Assembly: GCA_031268615.1 (NCBI GenBank)
Contig: JAIRWZ010000033.1
Location: 1-7,681 of the forward strand
Length of the DNA stretch: 7,681 nucleotides
Origin: Actinomycetes bacterium
GTDB lineage: Bacteria; Actinomycetota; Coriobacteriia; WRKU01; WQUG01
Direction: 5' to 3'
Position numbers and translations under genes: made by a program
Notes under the pieces: model-generated
Seen by the model: the letters and a program-made list of their open reading frames with translations, nothing else
Told to the model about the DNA's origin: nothing
Database searches by the model: none
Shown: positions 1-6,138 of the stretch, one piece after another
How the letters are laid out: each line of letters opens with the position of its first letter
Numbering within the stretch: position 1 is the stretch's first letter

Positions 1-21
1 AGAGAGGAAAAAGCAACGCGA

Positions 22-51
22 GGTATAGTTTCGGTAAAGTTTAGGTAAAGT
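22..51 (+). promoter_or_regulatory. Three direct repeats with an 11-bp period, candidate activator site
   Basis: GGTATAGT at 22, GGTAAAGT at 33 and GGTAAAGT at 44 lie exactly 11 bp apart, one helical turn, and a weaker AGGTTT follows at 55. Direct repeats at this spacing are the usual layout for OmpR/PhoB-family winged-helix regulators and for SARP regulators. They end about 20 bp before the possible -35 box of the VWA gene, a position that suits an activator. The cognate regulator is not in the window, so the assignment is an inference. Confidence 0.4.
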
Positions 52-72
52 GAAAGGTTTCAACACAAGATT

Positions 73-102
73 TTGGATAAAATCATTACTGTATTGTATA
101 AA
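73..102 (+). promoter_or_regulatory. Possible sigma-70-type promoter of the VWA gene
   Basis: TTGGAT (73-78) and TATAAA (97-102) are separated by 18 bp in the most A+T-rich stretch of the window. Transcription would start near 109, giving an untranslated leader of about 80 nt before the ATG at 189. The -35 lies within a small inverted repeat (GATTTT 69-74, AAAATC 79-84). The -10 overlaps a TTGTATA half site, so a repressor bound there would compete with RNA polymerase. GATAAT at 105-110 is an alternative -10 but lacks a good partner. Confidence 0.35.
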
Positions 103-122
103 ATGATAATGTTGTATACAAT
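93..122. promoter_or_regulatory. TTGTATACAA palindrome and inverted half sites, candidate operator
   Basis: TTGTATACAA (112-121) is a perfect 10-bp palindrome. A second TTGTATA occurs 18 bp upstream (94-100), and ATTGTATA (93-100) with TATACAAT (115-122) forms an 8-bp inverted repeat around a 14-bp centre. The pair covers the putative -10 box and the expected transcription start, where a repressor would block initiation. Some GntR-family operators look similar. No regulator of that family is encoded here, so the bound protein is unknown. Confidence 0.35.
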
Positions 123-188
123 TAGAAACGTTGTGAGAGAAGTGTTGTGAGAGAACGCCCGTACACGGGCCATTGGGTGGGAGAAGTT

Positions 189-2177
189 ATGATGAGTGCG
201 AACAACAAGGCGTCTAACCTATACCTCGGCAGATGCCGCGACTGCGCAGACAAACAAAACAGGGGAGTGAGTGCGTCCATTCGCGTAATCGCTCTGCTGG
301 CAGCGACCACGTTTCTGACAGGAGTGGCGTTGCCGGCCTGGGCTGTCGTTGCAACGGTATCGACGAACACGGGCTCCTATGCGGCGGGCGCTGCGATACG
401 GAGCGGCACATTGTCTTTGTTGGACGCCGGCGCGTTGAGTGGCAAGACGACGGCTGCGGACAACTTAGTCGCGTCGGTTGCCGTGCAACAGCAGGAAAAT
501 TCAACGGATATGACGGCGACGGTCAGTATAGAGACACGCCCTGTCGCCTTTACGCTGCGGCCTTTGCCAAAGCTGGAATACGTGCTGGTATTGGACATCA
601 CGTCGTCAATGTTGCAGCCATTGCGTGACCAGGGTACTGGACAAAGTCGCTGGGAAAAGTTTTGGGATGAACGCATTCGTATGTATAAAATGCGGGAATC
701 TGTCAAGGCGGCCGCGCGCGAGATTTGGTCGGCGAACCCGGATTCTACTCTTACCATCGTGCCCTATGCCGCCGACGTGTTGAAGCCGCGCGCGAGCCAC
801 GATGGTTTCGACTATGGCCCGAATTTTACCGGGTATTTCTATGCTCTGTCGGGCGCTGATACGGGCGCTTTCGACACGGTACACGTACCTGCGGACGCGG
901 TTGTCGATGACTATGCCAGTCAAGCCGCAAACGAGGCACTGACCAGACAGTACGATTACTATCAGTTGAGCCTGTCAACGACAACGGCAGCTAAAGCTGA
1001 TTTCTTGCGAACTTTCGACGCGTCCATTGACGCTCTGCCTGTTTGTGGTGACACCGGCACGGAATACGGGATGCAGGCCGCGCTGGAGTTGTTCGAGGAT
1101 AACGTTGGGTTCACGGCGAACGAGGCGCGAAATCGCATTGCCCTGCTCATCACTGACGGACAAGCAAATGCCTATCCCGGCAGGCAGGGGACTCAATGGG
1201 AATACTATCACGAAGCCGCTGACCGGATTGGAGTCATTGCTGATAGCTTGCGCAATTCCGCCCGAGGAAACGCAACGGTGGCCGTAGTCTCCATTGACCC
1301 GGAGCCGGTTGTCTTTAACCCACAAGGCTGGGTTGCCACGGGCTTAAAGGGCGCTGTTATCTACGATGAACAGGGTGAGCTGAAATACCTGCAAACTTTG
1401 CCGGCGGATAACCGGGTGTTTGACGCGCGGAAAAACATGAAAGATGCCTGGGCAAATCCGGGTCGTTTCTATGACGCGGCGACAGATGCCATAGGTCAGA
1501 CCGTGTCTCATGCCATCGCCGAACTGCAACCCAGCACCTTTTACGGTGGGCTGCAGACCGTTCTGACCGAGCGTATTGACACCCGTTATTTTCAGATTGA
1601 ACCGTCCTCGCTGGACGTGACCGTGACTGTTGACGGGCGAGTCTTTCGTCTGGGCGACGCCGATTGTCCGCTTACGGCACAATCTCTTACCATTACGCCA
1701 TCGGGTATCGAAGTGCGCCTGGGAGTGGCGCCCTATGGCGCGTTGCTGACACACAATTCGCTGACCCGACTTGACCTAAGTTTCCGAGTTTCGGTGAAGG
1801 CGGGAGTAACCCTGCCTTCGTCCAAAACAGGCGTTTTTGTACCCGGCGCCAGTTCAGTTCTTTTGACACCCCCGGCCCATCCCGTAGGTAGCAGCTATGT
1901 ACTGTCCTGGCCGTCGTCGGGCCGCGTTCGGCTGGATTTGGGCGCGCAGATTTACTGGAATCCGGCAAACCCGGAGCTTGCTCCCGAACCATTGCCTGTC
2001 ACCGATGAGGGCAACAAACCAAAGCCAGAACCAGAGCCAAAACCGAAGCCCAAACCACCCGCGACGCCGCCGCGCACGGATCAGCCTACAGGAGACAGCG
2101 CTTCCTGGCTGCTGCCCGTTGCCGCGCTGTCGATTGCGATAGTCGGCTTGGCGCTGACTGGCAAACAACGTTCATAA
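189..2177 (+). CDS. Secreted von Willebrand factor A domain protein with C-terminal surface anchor
   Basis: This is probably a surface adhesin or pilus-tip-like protein; the ligand is unknown. Using the ATG at 189 (662 aa), residues about 28-52 form a signal-peptide core ending ALPAWA, after an unusually long polar start. A VWA domain follows: the metal-site motif is DITSS (D136, T138, S140; Thr replaces the usual first Ser), then GDTGTEYG (288-294) and ITDG (D323). A region from about 460 to 590 resembles beta-rich surface domains. Next come a Pro-Lys/Glu wall-spanning spacer (about 608-630), PTGD (633-636), a hydrophobic stretch (640-657) and the tail GKQRS. The sortase motif is degenerate: DQPTG instead of LPxTG. 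ATG 189 is preferred over the in-frame GTG at 147 because GGGAG (179-183) sits 5 bp upstream. No sortase or pilus shaft gene is present. The VWA call is firm; the role is inferred. Confidence 0.85.
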   Translation: MMSANNKASNLYLGRCRDCADKQNRGVSASIRVIALLAATTFLTGVALPAWAVVATVSTNTGSYAAGAAIRSGTLSLLDAGALSGKTTAADNLVASVAVQQQENSTDMTATVSIETRPVAFTLRPLPKLEYVLVLDITSSMLQPLRDQGTGQSRWEKFWDERIRMYKMRESVKAAAREIWSANPDSTLTIVPYAADVLKPRASHDGFDYGPNFTGYFYALSGADTGAFDTVHVPADAVVDDYASQAANEALTRQYDYYQLSLSTTTAAKADFLRTFDASIDALPVCGDTGTEYGMQAALELFEDNVGFTANEARNRIALLITDGQANAYPGRQGTQWEYYHEAADRIGVIADSLRNSARGNATVAVVSIDPEPVVFNPQGWVATGLKGAVIYDEQGELKYLQTLPADNRVFDARKNMKDAWANPGRFYDAATDAIGQTVSHAIAELQPSTFYGGLQTVLTERIDTRYFQIEPSSLDVTVTVDGRVFRLGDADCPLTAQSLTITPSGIEVRLGVAPYGALLTHNSLTRLDLSFRVSVKAGVTLPSSKTGVFVPGASSVLLTPPAHPVGSSYVLSWPSSGRVRLDLGAQIYWNPANPELAPEPLPVTDEGNKPKPEPEPKPKPKPPATPPRTDQPTGDSASWLLPVAALSIAIVGLALTGKQRS

Positions 2178-2196
2178 TGCCGGGAGTGGGGTCGCT

Positions 2197-2224
2197 CAGG
2201 TTCCGGGCTTGATTCCGGAACCTG
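2197..2224 (+). terminator. Perfect 10-bp hairpin after the VWA gene, probable terminator
   Basis: CAGGTTCCGG (2197-2206) and CCGGAACCTG (2215-2224) pair perfectly around the 8-nt loop GCTTGATT, starting 19 bp after the VWA stop codon. GGGG (2188-2191) and CCCC (2225-2228) could add an outer stem. No clean T run follows, only a pyrimidine-rich stretch, so it may stop polymerase inefficiently or protect the mRNA 3' end. Confidence 0.55.
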
Positions 2225-2313
2225 CCCCTCCGCTTTCCCTCGCGAATAGCGGTACAAATCTTTTTGCGAGGGGCCTTGCACCCCTGTTGCTTTGTGGTAC
2301 CATACACCCCACT
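2225..2313. other. Spacer with overlapping inverted repeats
   Basis: No convincing gene is seen here. CCCTCGC (2237-2243) can pair with GCGAGGG (2266-2272), while AGGGG (2269-2273) can pair with CCCCT (2281-2285); the two pairings exclude each other. A T6-like run (2260-2265) lies inside the first loop. These elements lie upstream of, or overlap, the -35 box of the leader promoter, so they may be DNA sites or structure in readthrough RNA from the VWA gene. Confidence 0.3.
2276..2303 (+). promoter_or_regulatory. Promoter of the leucine-rich leader, extended -10 type
   Basis: TTGCAC (2276-2281) and TACCAT (2298-2303) are 16 bp apart, with a TGn extension (TGG, 2295-2297) directly before the -10. 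TACCAT fits the TAnnnT form common in actinobacteria. The transcript should start around 2309-2314, essentially at the leader ATG at 2314. This fits the lack of any ribosome binding site before that ATG. Confidence 0.5.
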
Positions 2314-2412
2314 ATGTTGAAGTTAGCGCTCCATACTCTGAACCTTGTCGACCTGCTGCTGCCCGGCCTTACCGCCGGCGGTCTGCTTGTGGGTGGTAAG
2401 GAGAAGCGATAA
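2314..2412 (+). CDS. Leucine-rich 32-residue leader peptide of an attenuator
   Basis: Eleven of 32 residues are leucine, including three consecutive CTG codons (14-16, at 2353-2361), followed by a Leu-Leu-Val stretch and a basic end GKEKR. It starts MLKLALHTLN. No Shine-Dalgarno sequence precedes the ATG; the promoter places the RNA start within about 5 nt of it, so it is probably translated leaderless, as is common in actinobacteria. The stop codon (2410-2412) touches the 5' arm of an antiterminator (2412-2418), and a strong terminator follows within 50 nt. Known leader peptides (leu, ilv, trp) have this arrangement: short, rich in the regulatory amino acid, placed before competing stems. 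The alternative is a genuine small membrane peptide, since residues about 4-27 are hydrophobic enough to span a membrane. An in-frame TTG at 2209 would give 67 aa but is unsupported. Confidence 0.55.
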   Translation: MLKLALHTLNLVDLLLPGLTAGGLLVGGKEKR

Positions 2413-2466
2413 CGGAGCCTGACGAACAGCAGCGTCTTTAGGGCAAAACCGCCCGTGCAGCTCCGT
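2353..2466 (+). promoter_or_regulatory. Putative transcription attenuator: competing RNA stems
   Basis: Four pairings can be drawn. The three CTG codons (2353-2361) can pair with CAGCAG (2427-2432). CCTTACC (2367-2373) pairs perfectly with GGTAAGG (2395-2401), extendable by three pairs including one G-U. ACGGAGC (2412-2418) pairs with GCTCCGT (2460-2466) as an antiterminator, closing over a small GGGC/GCCC hairpin (2441-2454). GCTCCG (2460-2465) pairs instead with CGGAGC (2480-2485) as terminator. A ribosome paused at the Leu codons would break the first two pairings and leave 2412-2418 free, allowing readthrough. A ribosome at the stop codon would cover 2412-2418 and favour termination. This model is inferred from hand-drawn pairings; no energies were calculated. 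Confidence 0.5.
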
Positions 2467-2492
2467 GTTTCTTGAAAACCGGAGCCTTTTTT
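2460..2492 (+). terminator. Intrinsic terminator of the attenuator
   Basis: The stem is GCTCCG, bulged T, GTTT, loop CTTGA, then AAAC and CGGAGC: ten base pairs with one bulge. After a single C comes a run of six T (2487-2492). It lies 51 bp before the XRE-cupin start codon, with no other gene between, so it controls readthrough into that operon. Its 5' arm is shared with the antiterminator. Confidence 0.8.
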
Positions 2493-2504
2493 ATGTATCC
2501 CCTT

Positions 2505-2534
2505 TTGACTGACAAGGCAAACTGAAAGGATAGA
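2505..2534 (+). promoter_or_regulatory. Weak possible second promoter before the XRE-cupin gene
   Basis: TTGACT (2505-2510) is a good -35 match, but 18 bp downstream there is only GATAGA (2529-2534), three of six consensus positions. If used, it would bypass the attenuator and start the RNA almost at the ATG at 2544. The poor -10 makes this doubtful. Confidence 0.2.
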
Positions 2535-2543
2535 CGATAACCA

Positions 2544-3116
2544 ATGACAGAAACAAAGCACATCGGCCACAAAATCACCGCGCTACGCCAGGCGCACAAT
2601 TTGAGCGCCGAACAATTGGCGCAGCGCAGCCACATGAGTCTCGACGAACTAACAGCCATCGAAGCCGCTGAAAACGTACCCAACCTGTCGCCGCTCATCA
2701 AAATCACGCGCGCGCTGGGCATGCGTCTGGGTACGCTGTTAGACGACGACAATGGCATGGGACCGGCGCTGACCCGTGGGGCAGAGGTAGCGAGTGCGTC
2801 CACACCTGCCGCCTTAGAGACGGGGACCGCCGATGCTCCTCTGGATTTTTTCTCGTTGGCAGAGGGCAAGGTCAGCCGTCACATGGACCCTTTTATCATT
2901 GCTGTCGCGCCCAACACACCGCGTGAGCTGGACACTCATGAGGGCGAGGAGTTCATTTACTGTATGGATGGCGCGATAAAAATTGAATACGGCAAAGACA
3001 CGTATTTGTTGGGACCGGGTGACAGTTTGTATTACGACACCGTCGTGCCCCATCAGGTGCGGGGCGCAGGTGACGGCGTGTCCCGCATTCTTGCGGTCGT
3101 CTACACGCCGGTATAA
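2544..3116 (+). CDS. XRE-family transcriptional regulator with C-terminal cupin domain
   Basis: This 190-residue protein joins a helix-turn-helix DNA-binding domain to a small-molecule-sensing cupin. Residues about 7-61 match the XRE/lambda-repressor fold: GHKITALRQAHNLSAEQLAQ begins the helices and SPLIKITRALGMRLGTLL ends them. An Ala/Thr-rich linker (about 75-98) leads to a cupin_2 barrel (about 105-190) with THEGEEFIY (His, Glu, Glu of motif 1) and GPGDSLYYDTVVPHQV (Pro-Gly and His of motif 2). The length is normal for the family. A weak ribosome site AAAGGA lies at 2525-2530, 13 bp before ATG. The stop is 15 bp before the acyl-CoA synthetase start, so the two are probably co-transcribed and the protein likely regulates that gene or senses its substrate or product. 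The ligand is unknown. The attenuator upstream gives a second layer of control. Confidence 0.88.
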   Translation: MTETKHIGHKITALRQAHNLSAEQLAQRSHMSLDELTAIEAAENVPNLSPLIKITRALGMRLGTLLDDDNGMGPALTRGAEVASASTPAALETGTADAPLDFFSLAEGKVSRHMDPFIIAVAPNTPRELDTHEGEEFIYCMDGAIKIEYGKDTYLLGPGDSLYYDTVVPHQVRGAGDGVSRILAVVYTPV

Positions 3117-3131
3117 GGGTGGGCTGTCACT

Positions 3132-4919
3132 ATGAGCGAATATAACATTCCGGATAATGTGCGGGTGCATAAGGCTGTGGCCGAGGGGCTTGGTCTGGAT
3201 GTGGCGTCGTATGAAATTCCGGAAAAAATCAAGAAGCAAGAACGCTATGACGGGCCTTTCACCAATCTGACCATCGGCGCTTTTTTGGAGAAAGAAGTTG
3301 CCGGACACCCAAATAGCGATTTTCTGGTCATGCCTGACCGGGGTCTGCGCTGGTCGTGGGCAGAGTTCAACGACCGCGTCAATAATCTGGCCAAAGGCTT
3401 GCTGCACATTGGCATGGTCAAAGGACAGCATTTGGGGGTATGGGCGCGCAATGTGCCCGACTGGTTAACTTTTCTGTTTGCGACCGCAAAAATCGGGGTC
3501 GTGCTGGTGACGATGAACAGCGCCTACAAAAGCCATGAGCTGGCTTATGTGCTGGAACAGAGCGACATGGATGCGCTGGCGGTTATTGACGCTTTCCGAG
3601 ATGTTGACTACGTCAAAACTATTCGTGAACTGGTGCCGGAGTCCCTGACGCAACCGCGCGGTTTTCTGGAATCGGCACGCTTCCCGCACCTCAAGCACCT
3701 CCTGTACATGGGACCGGAAAAACACCGGGGCTTCTATTCGATGCCGGAGCTGTTACTGTTGGGTACGCACACCGAAGATGGGGCGGTGATGGACGCACTC
3801 GCTCAAACTCGTGCCGACGACGTTATAAATATGCAGTACACCAGCGGCACGACTGGTTTTCCCAAGGGGGTGCAGTTGTCGCACCGCAACATTTTGAATA
3901 ACGGTTATTTTATCGGCGAGTGTCAGAAGCTCACGCGGGATGACCGCGTGTGTCTGCCGGTGCCGCTGTTTCATTGTTTTGGCTGTGTGCTGGGGGTGAT
4001 GGCAATTTTGACTCACGGCGCGACGCACGTAATGTTGGAGGAATTCAATCCGTTCATGGTGCTGTCCGCCATCGAGAAAGAACGCGCGACGGCGGTGTAT
4101 GGTGTGCCGACGATGTTCATTGCCGAGCTGGACCACCCCGCTTTTGCGTCGTTTGACCTGACGAGTCTGCGTACCGGGATTATGGCGGGCTCACCCTGCC
4201 CGATTGAGACAATGCGCCGCGTCATGACGGACATGCACATGCCGGAAATCACGATTTCGTACGGTCTGACAGAGACGTCTCCGGTGTTTACGATGACCAC
4301 GACCGACGACTCGCCGGAGGTCCGTGTGGAGACTGTAGGGCGCGCGATGCCGCACGCTGACGTGCGTGTCATTGCTCCCGAGTCGGGGCGTGAGTGTGCG
4401 ACAGGCGAGATTGGTGAGCTGTGCTGCCGTGGCTATCAGGTGATGAAGGGCTACTATAAGTTGCCGGAGGCGACGGAGGCGGCCATTGACGACGAGGGCT
4501 TTTTGCATTCCGGCGACTTGGGTTGGGTGGATGAGGCCGGATATTATCGCGTCAGCGGTCGCATTAAGGACATGATTATTCGGGGAGGGGAAAACATCTA
4601 CCCCCGCGAAATCGAGGAGTTTCTCTATACCTTGCCAGAGGTTAAGGACGTTCAGGTTGTTGGGGCGCCTGATGGCAAGTATGGTGAGTTGCCCGCTGCG
4701 TTCATTATCTTAAATGAGGATGCCCGTTTGACCGAAACTGATGTGAAGGAAGCCTGTTACGCACGCATGGCACGTTTCAAGGCGCCGAAGTACGTGCTGT
4801 TTGTTGACGAGTTTCCGTTGACGACATCGGGCAAAATCATGAAGTTCAAAATGCGCGAGATGGTTGCTGCAATGTTGAAGAGTGGCGATTTGGAAGCGGC
4901 GGCTACCTATGCCCTTTGA
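3132..4919 (+). CDS. AMP-forming acyl-CoA synthetase, ACSF2/FadD-like
   Basis: This enzyme activates a carboxylic acid with ATP to an acyl-adenylate and transfers it to CoA; it should be cytoplasmic. All core ANL-superfamily motifs are visible in 595 residues: the phosphate loop [11 protein letters not shown] (236-246), YGLTET (377-382), HSGD with the ATP-ribose Asp (459-462), the hinge region [15 protein letters not shown] (from 477), and [10 protein letters not shown] with the catalytic Lys568. The segment [20 protein letters not shown] resembles medium- and long-chain or ACSF2-type synthetases, not acetyl-CoA synthetase. The acid cannot be named: medium- or branched-chain fatty acid and aromatic acid remain possible. 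GGTGGG (3118-3123) lies 8 bp before ATG. The XRE-cupin partner suggests substrate-responsive expression. All catalytic residues are intact, so it should be active. Confidence 0.9.
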   Translation: MSEYNIPDNVRVHKAVAEGLGLDVASYEIPEKIKKQERYDGPFTNLTIGAFLEKEVAGHPNSDFLVMPDRGLRWSWAEFNDRVNNLAKGLLHIGMVKGQHLGVWARNVPDWLTFLFATAKIGVVLVTMNSAYKSHELAYVLEQSDMDALAVIDAFRDVDYVKTIRELVPESLTQPRGFLESARFPHLKHLLYMGPEKHRGFYSMPELLLLGTHTEDGAVMDALAQTRADDVINMQYTSGTTGFPKGVQLSHRNILNNGYFIGECQKLTRDDRVCLPVPLFHCFGCVLGVMAILTHGATHVMLEEFNPFMVLSAIEKERATAVYGVPTMFIAELDHPAFASFDLTSLRTGIMAGSPCPIETMRRVMTDMHMPEITISYGLTETSPVFTMTTTDDSPEVRVETVGRAMPHADVRVIAPESGRECATGEIGELCCRGYQVMKGYYKLPEATEAAIDDEGFLHSGDLGWVDEAGYYRVSGRIKDMIIRGGENIYPREIEEFLYTLPEVKDVQVVGAPDGKYGELPAAFIILNEDARLTETDVKEACYARMARFKAPKYVLFVDEFPLTTSGKIMKFKMREMVAAMLKSGDLEAAATYAL

Positions 4920-5009
4920 GCATGGTATCCTAATGTCATTCTGAATGGTATTGCGGAGCGAAATGAGGCGAAATACACCTTGAAAGCACGCGGTGAAGGG
5001 AGCGGGACG

Positions 5010-6038
5010 GTGAAGAAACGATTTCTGACAGTGACCATTGCGAGTGTCGTGAGTGTCGTGTTGCTGTCGATGATGGCTACGGCTACGGCTACGGTTGCGT
5101 CGGGTGCGACGATTATCAAGCCCGGAGTTACGATTGCTTTAGCGACGAATAAGGGTCAGAAAACGGTGAAGGTCGGCGGTTTAACGACGGCTGAAGCGAA
5201 GAAGAAACTGGGCGCCTACACGCTGAAGGCGACGCCCAAACAGCTGTATTTTACCGACCGTGATTGGACGCGCTCACTCAAAACCAGTGACCTGAAGTTA
5301 AAGCCGTCCATTGCCGCTTTGGTGAAAGAGGCGTCGCAGGTGGGCACGGATACGGCGGTCGGGGGTACGTATGTCACCGCTGCCGCGAAGAAAAAGCTGA
5401 CCGCGCGCCTGAAGAGCTTTGCCAAGAAGTTCAAGGTCAAGGCGAAGACGGTCAAGGTGGCCGGGGGTGGCAAGCTGAAGAACTTTGGTGGCCGAGCTCT
5501 GGACCAAAAGGCCGCGCTGGACGCTGCCATTAAAGCGCTGAACGCCTACGGTACGGGCAAGGCGAAAAAGCCGAAGGTGTTGGCGGCGCCGATTACCGCC
5601 AGCAAATGGAAGATGACCGGGAGATCCGGTAAGGGCAAAGTGCTGGTCGCGTCGCTGGTCAACCGGCAGGTGTTTTTATTCAAGGGGAATAAAAAGGTCG
5701 TGTCTTATGGGATTTGTGTTGGTATGCCCGGCTATGCCACGCCGACTGGGACTATGCGGGTGGCGCGTAAACGCAAAAATCCCGTGTGGCATAATCCCGG
5801 GGCCGGCTGGTCGAGGGGTATGGCGGAAGCGATTTCCGGGTCGGGCGGTCCGCTGGGCAAGGCGGCGCTGTACTTGACTCGTGGCGGTAAGGACGAGGGG
5901 ATTCGTTTTCACGGAACGGCTAAGAGCTGGTCGATTGGCAAGGCGCAAAGTCATGGTTGTATGCGTTTGACAAATAAGAACGTGCTGAAATTGTATAAGC
6001 AGGTACCGGTGGGCACGAAGGTGACGGTAGTGAAGTAG
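5010..6038 (+). CDS. Secreted L,D-transpeptidase (YkuD domain)
   Basis: This enzyme cross-links peptidoglycan stem peptides (3-3 links) or attaches proteins to them, outside the membrane. The GTG at 5010 is chosen over the in-frame TTG at 4980 because AAGGGAG (4996-5002) lies 7 bp upstream and the protein then begins with a typical KKR signal peptide (342 aa). After the signal, KVGGLTTAEAKKKL and a later GGRALDQKAALDAAIKAL resemble the peptidoglycan-binding/VanW-like N-terminal domain (PG_binding_4) often found before YkuD. The YkuD domain covers about 210-342, with RFHG (H301) and the signature SHGCMRLTN, containing H315 and nucleophile C317. The middle is very lysine-rich, giving a basic protein suited to anionic wall polymers. 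No clear promoter or terminator was found in the 90 bp after the synthetase, so partial readthrough is possible. The PASTA gene follows 100 bp later. Confidence 0.9.
   Translation: MKKRFLTVTIASVVSVVLLSMMATATATVASGATIIKPGVTIALATNKGQKTVKVGGLTTAEAKKKLGAYTLKATPKQLYFTDRDWTRSLKTSDLKLKPSIAALVKEASQVGTDTAVGGTYVTAAAKKKLTARLKSFAKKFKVKAKTVKVAGGGKLKNFGGRALDQKAALDAAIKALNAYGTGKAKKPKVLAAPITASKWKMTGRSGKGKVLVASLVNRQVFLFKGNKKVVSYGICVGMPGYATPTGTMRVARKRKNPVWHNPGAGWSRGMAEAISGSGGPLGKAALYLTRGGKDEGIRFHGTAKSWSIGKAQSHGCMRLTNKNVLKLYKQVPVGTKVTVVK
5042..5092 (+). repeat. Two tandem repeats inside the signal-peptide codons
   Basis: GAGTGTCGT occurs twice in tandem (5042-5059), encoding SVVSVV, and GGCTAC three times (5075-5092), encoding ATATAT. 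Units are 9 and 6 bp, so copy-number change keeps the reading frame and would only lengthen or shorten the signal peptide of the L,D-transpeptidase. Confidence 0.8.
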
Positions 6039-6058
6039 GGCGTACGAGGCGGGGGGCC

Positions 6059-6085
6059 CCGAGGTAAGGGGTCCGAGGTAGGGGT
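6059..6085 (+). repeat. G-rich imperfect tandem repeat between the envelope genes
   Basis: CCGAGGTAAGGGGT (6059-6072) is followed at once by CCGAGGTAGGGGT (6073-6085), differing by one A. The 100-bp spacer is strongly purine-rich on this strand, with G runs at 6051-6056, 6068-6071, 6081-6084 and 6106-6109, then GAGCAAAGGCAAGGAGCAAGG-like repetition before the next start. No terminator with a T run is visible, so the L,D-transpeptidase and PASTA genes may share a transcript. Confidence 0.65.
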
Positions 6086-6138
6086 TCGACGACAGGCTGG
6101 CAGCAGGGGCAAAGAGCAAAGGCAAGGAGCAAGGTTTC

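Noticed and set aside
147..188. Upstream GTG start for the VWA protein
   Set aside because: It would add 14 polar residues before an already long signal peptide and has a poorer ribosome site than the ATG at 189.
2390..2403. T-box riboswitch core (GGGTGG followed by TA)
   Set aside because: Only the GGGTGG part matches; the following ACCGCG is absent, no Stem I or specifier loop is seen upstream, and the match is explained by Val-Gly-Gly codons in the leader peptide.
4922..4951. ATGGTAT direct repeat and CATTC/GAATG inverted repeat after the synthetase
   Set aside because: Too short, with no T run or promoter spacing; likely chance.
4980..5009. TTG start for the L,D-transpeptidase
   Set aside because: The extra ten residues contain the ribosome binding site of the GTG at 5010 and would displace the signal peptide.
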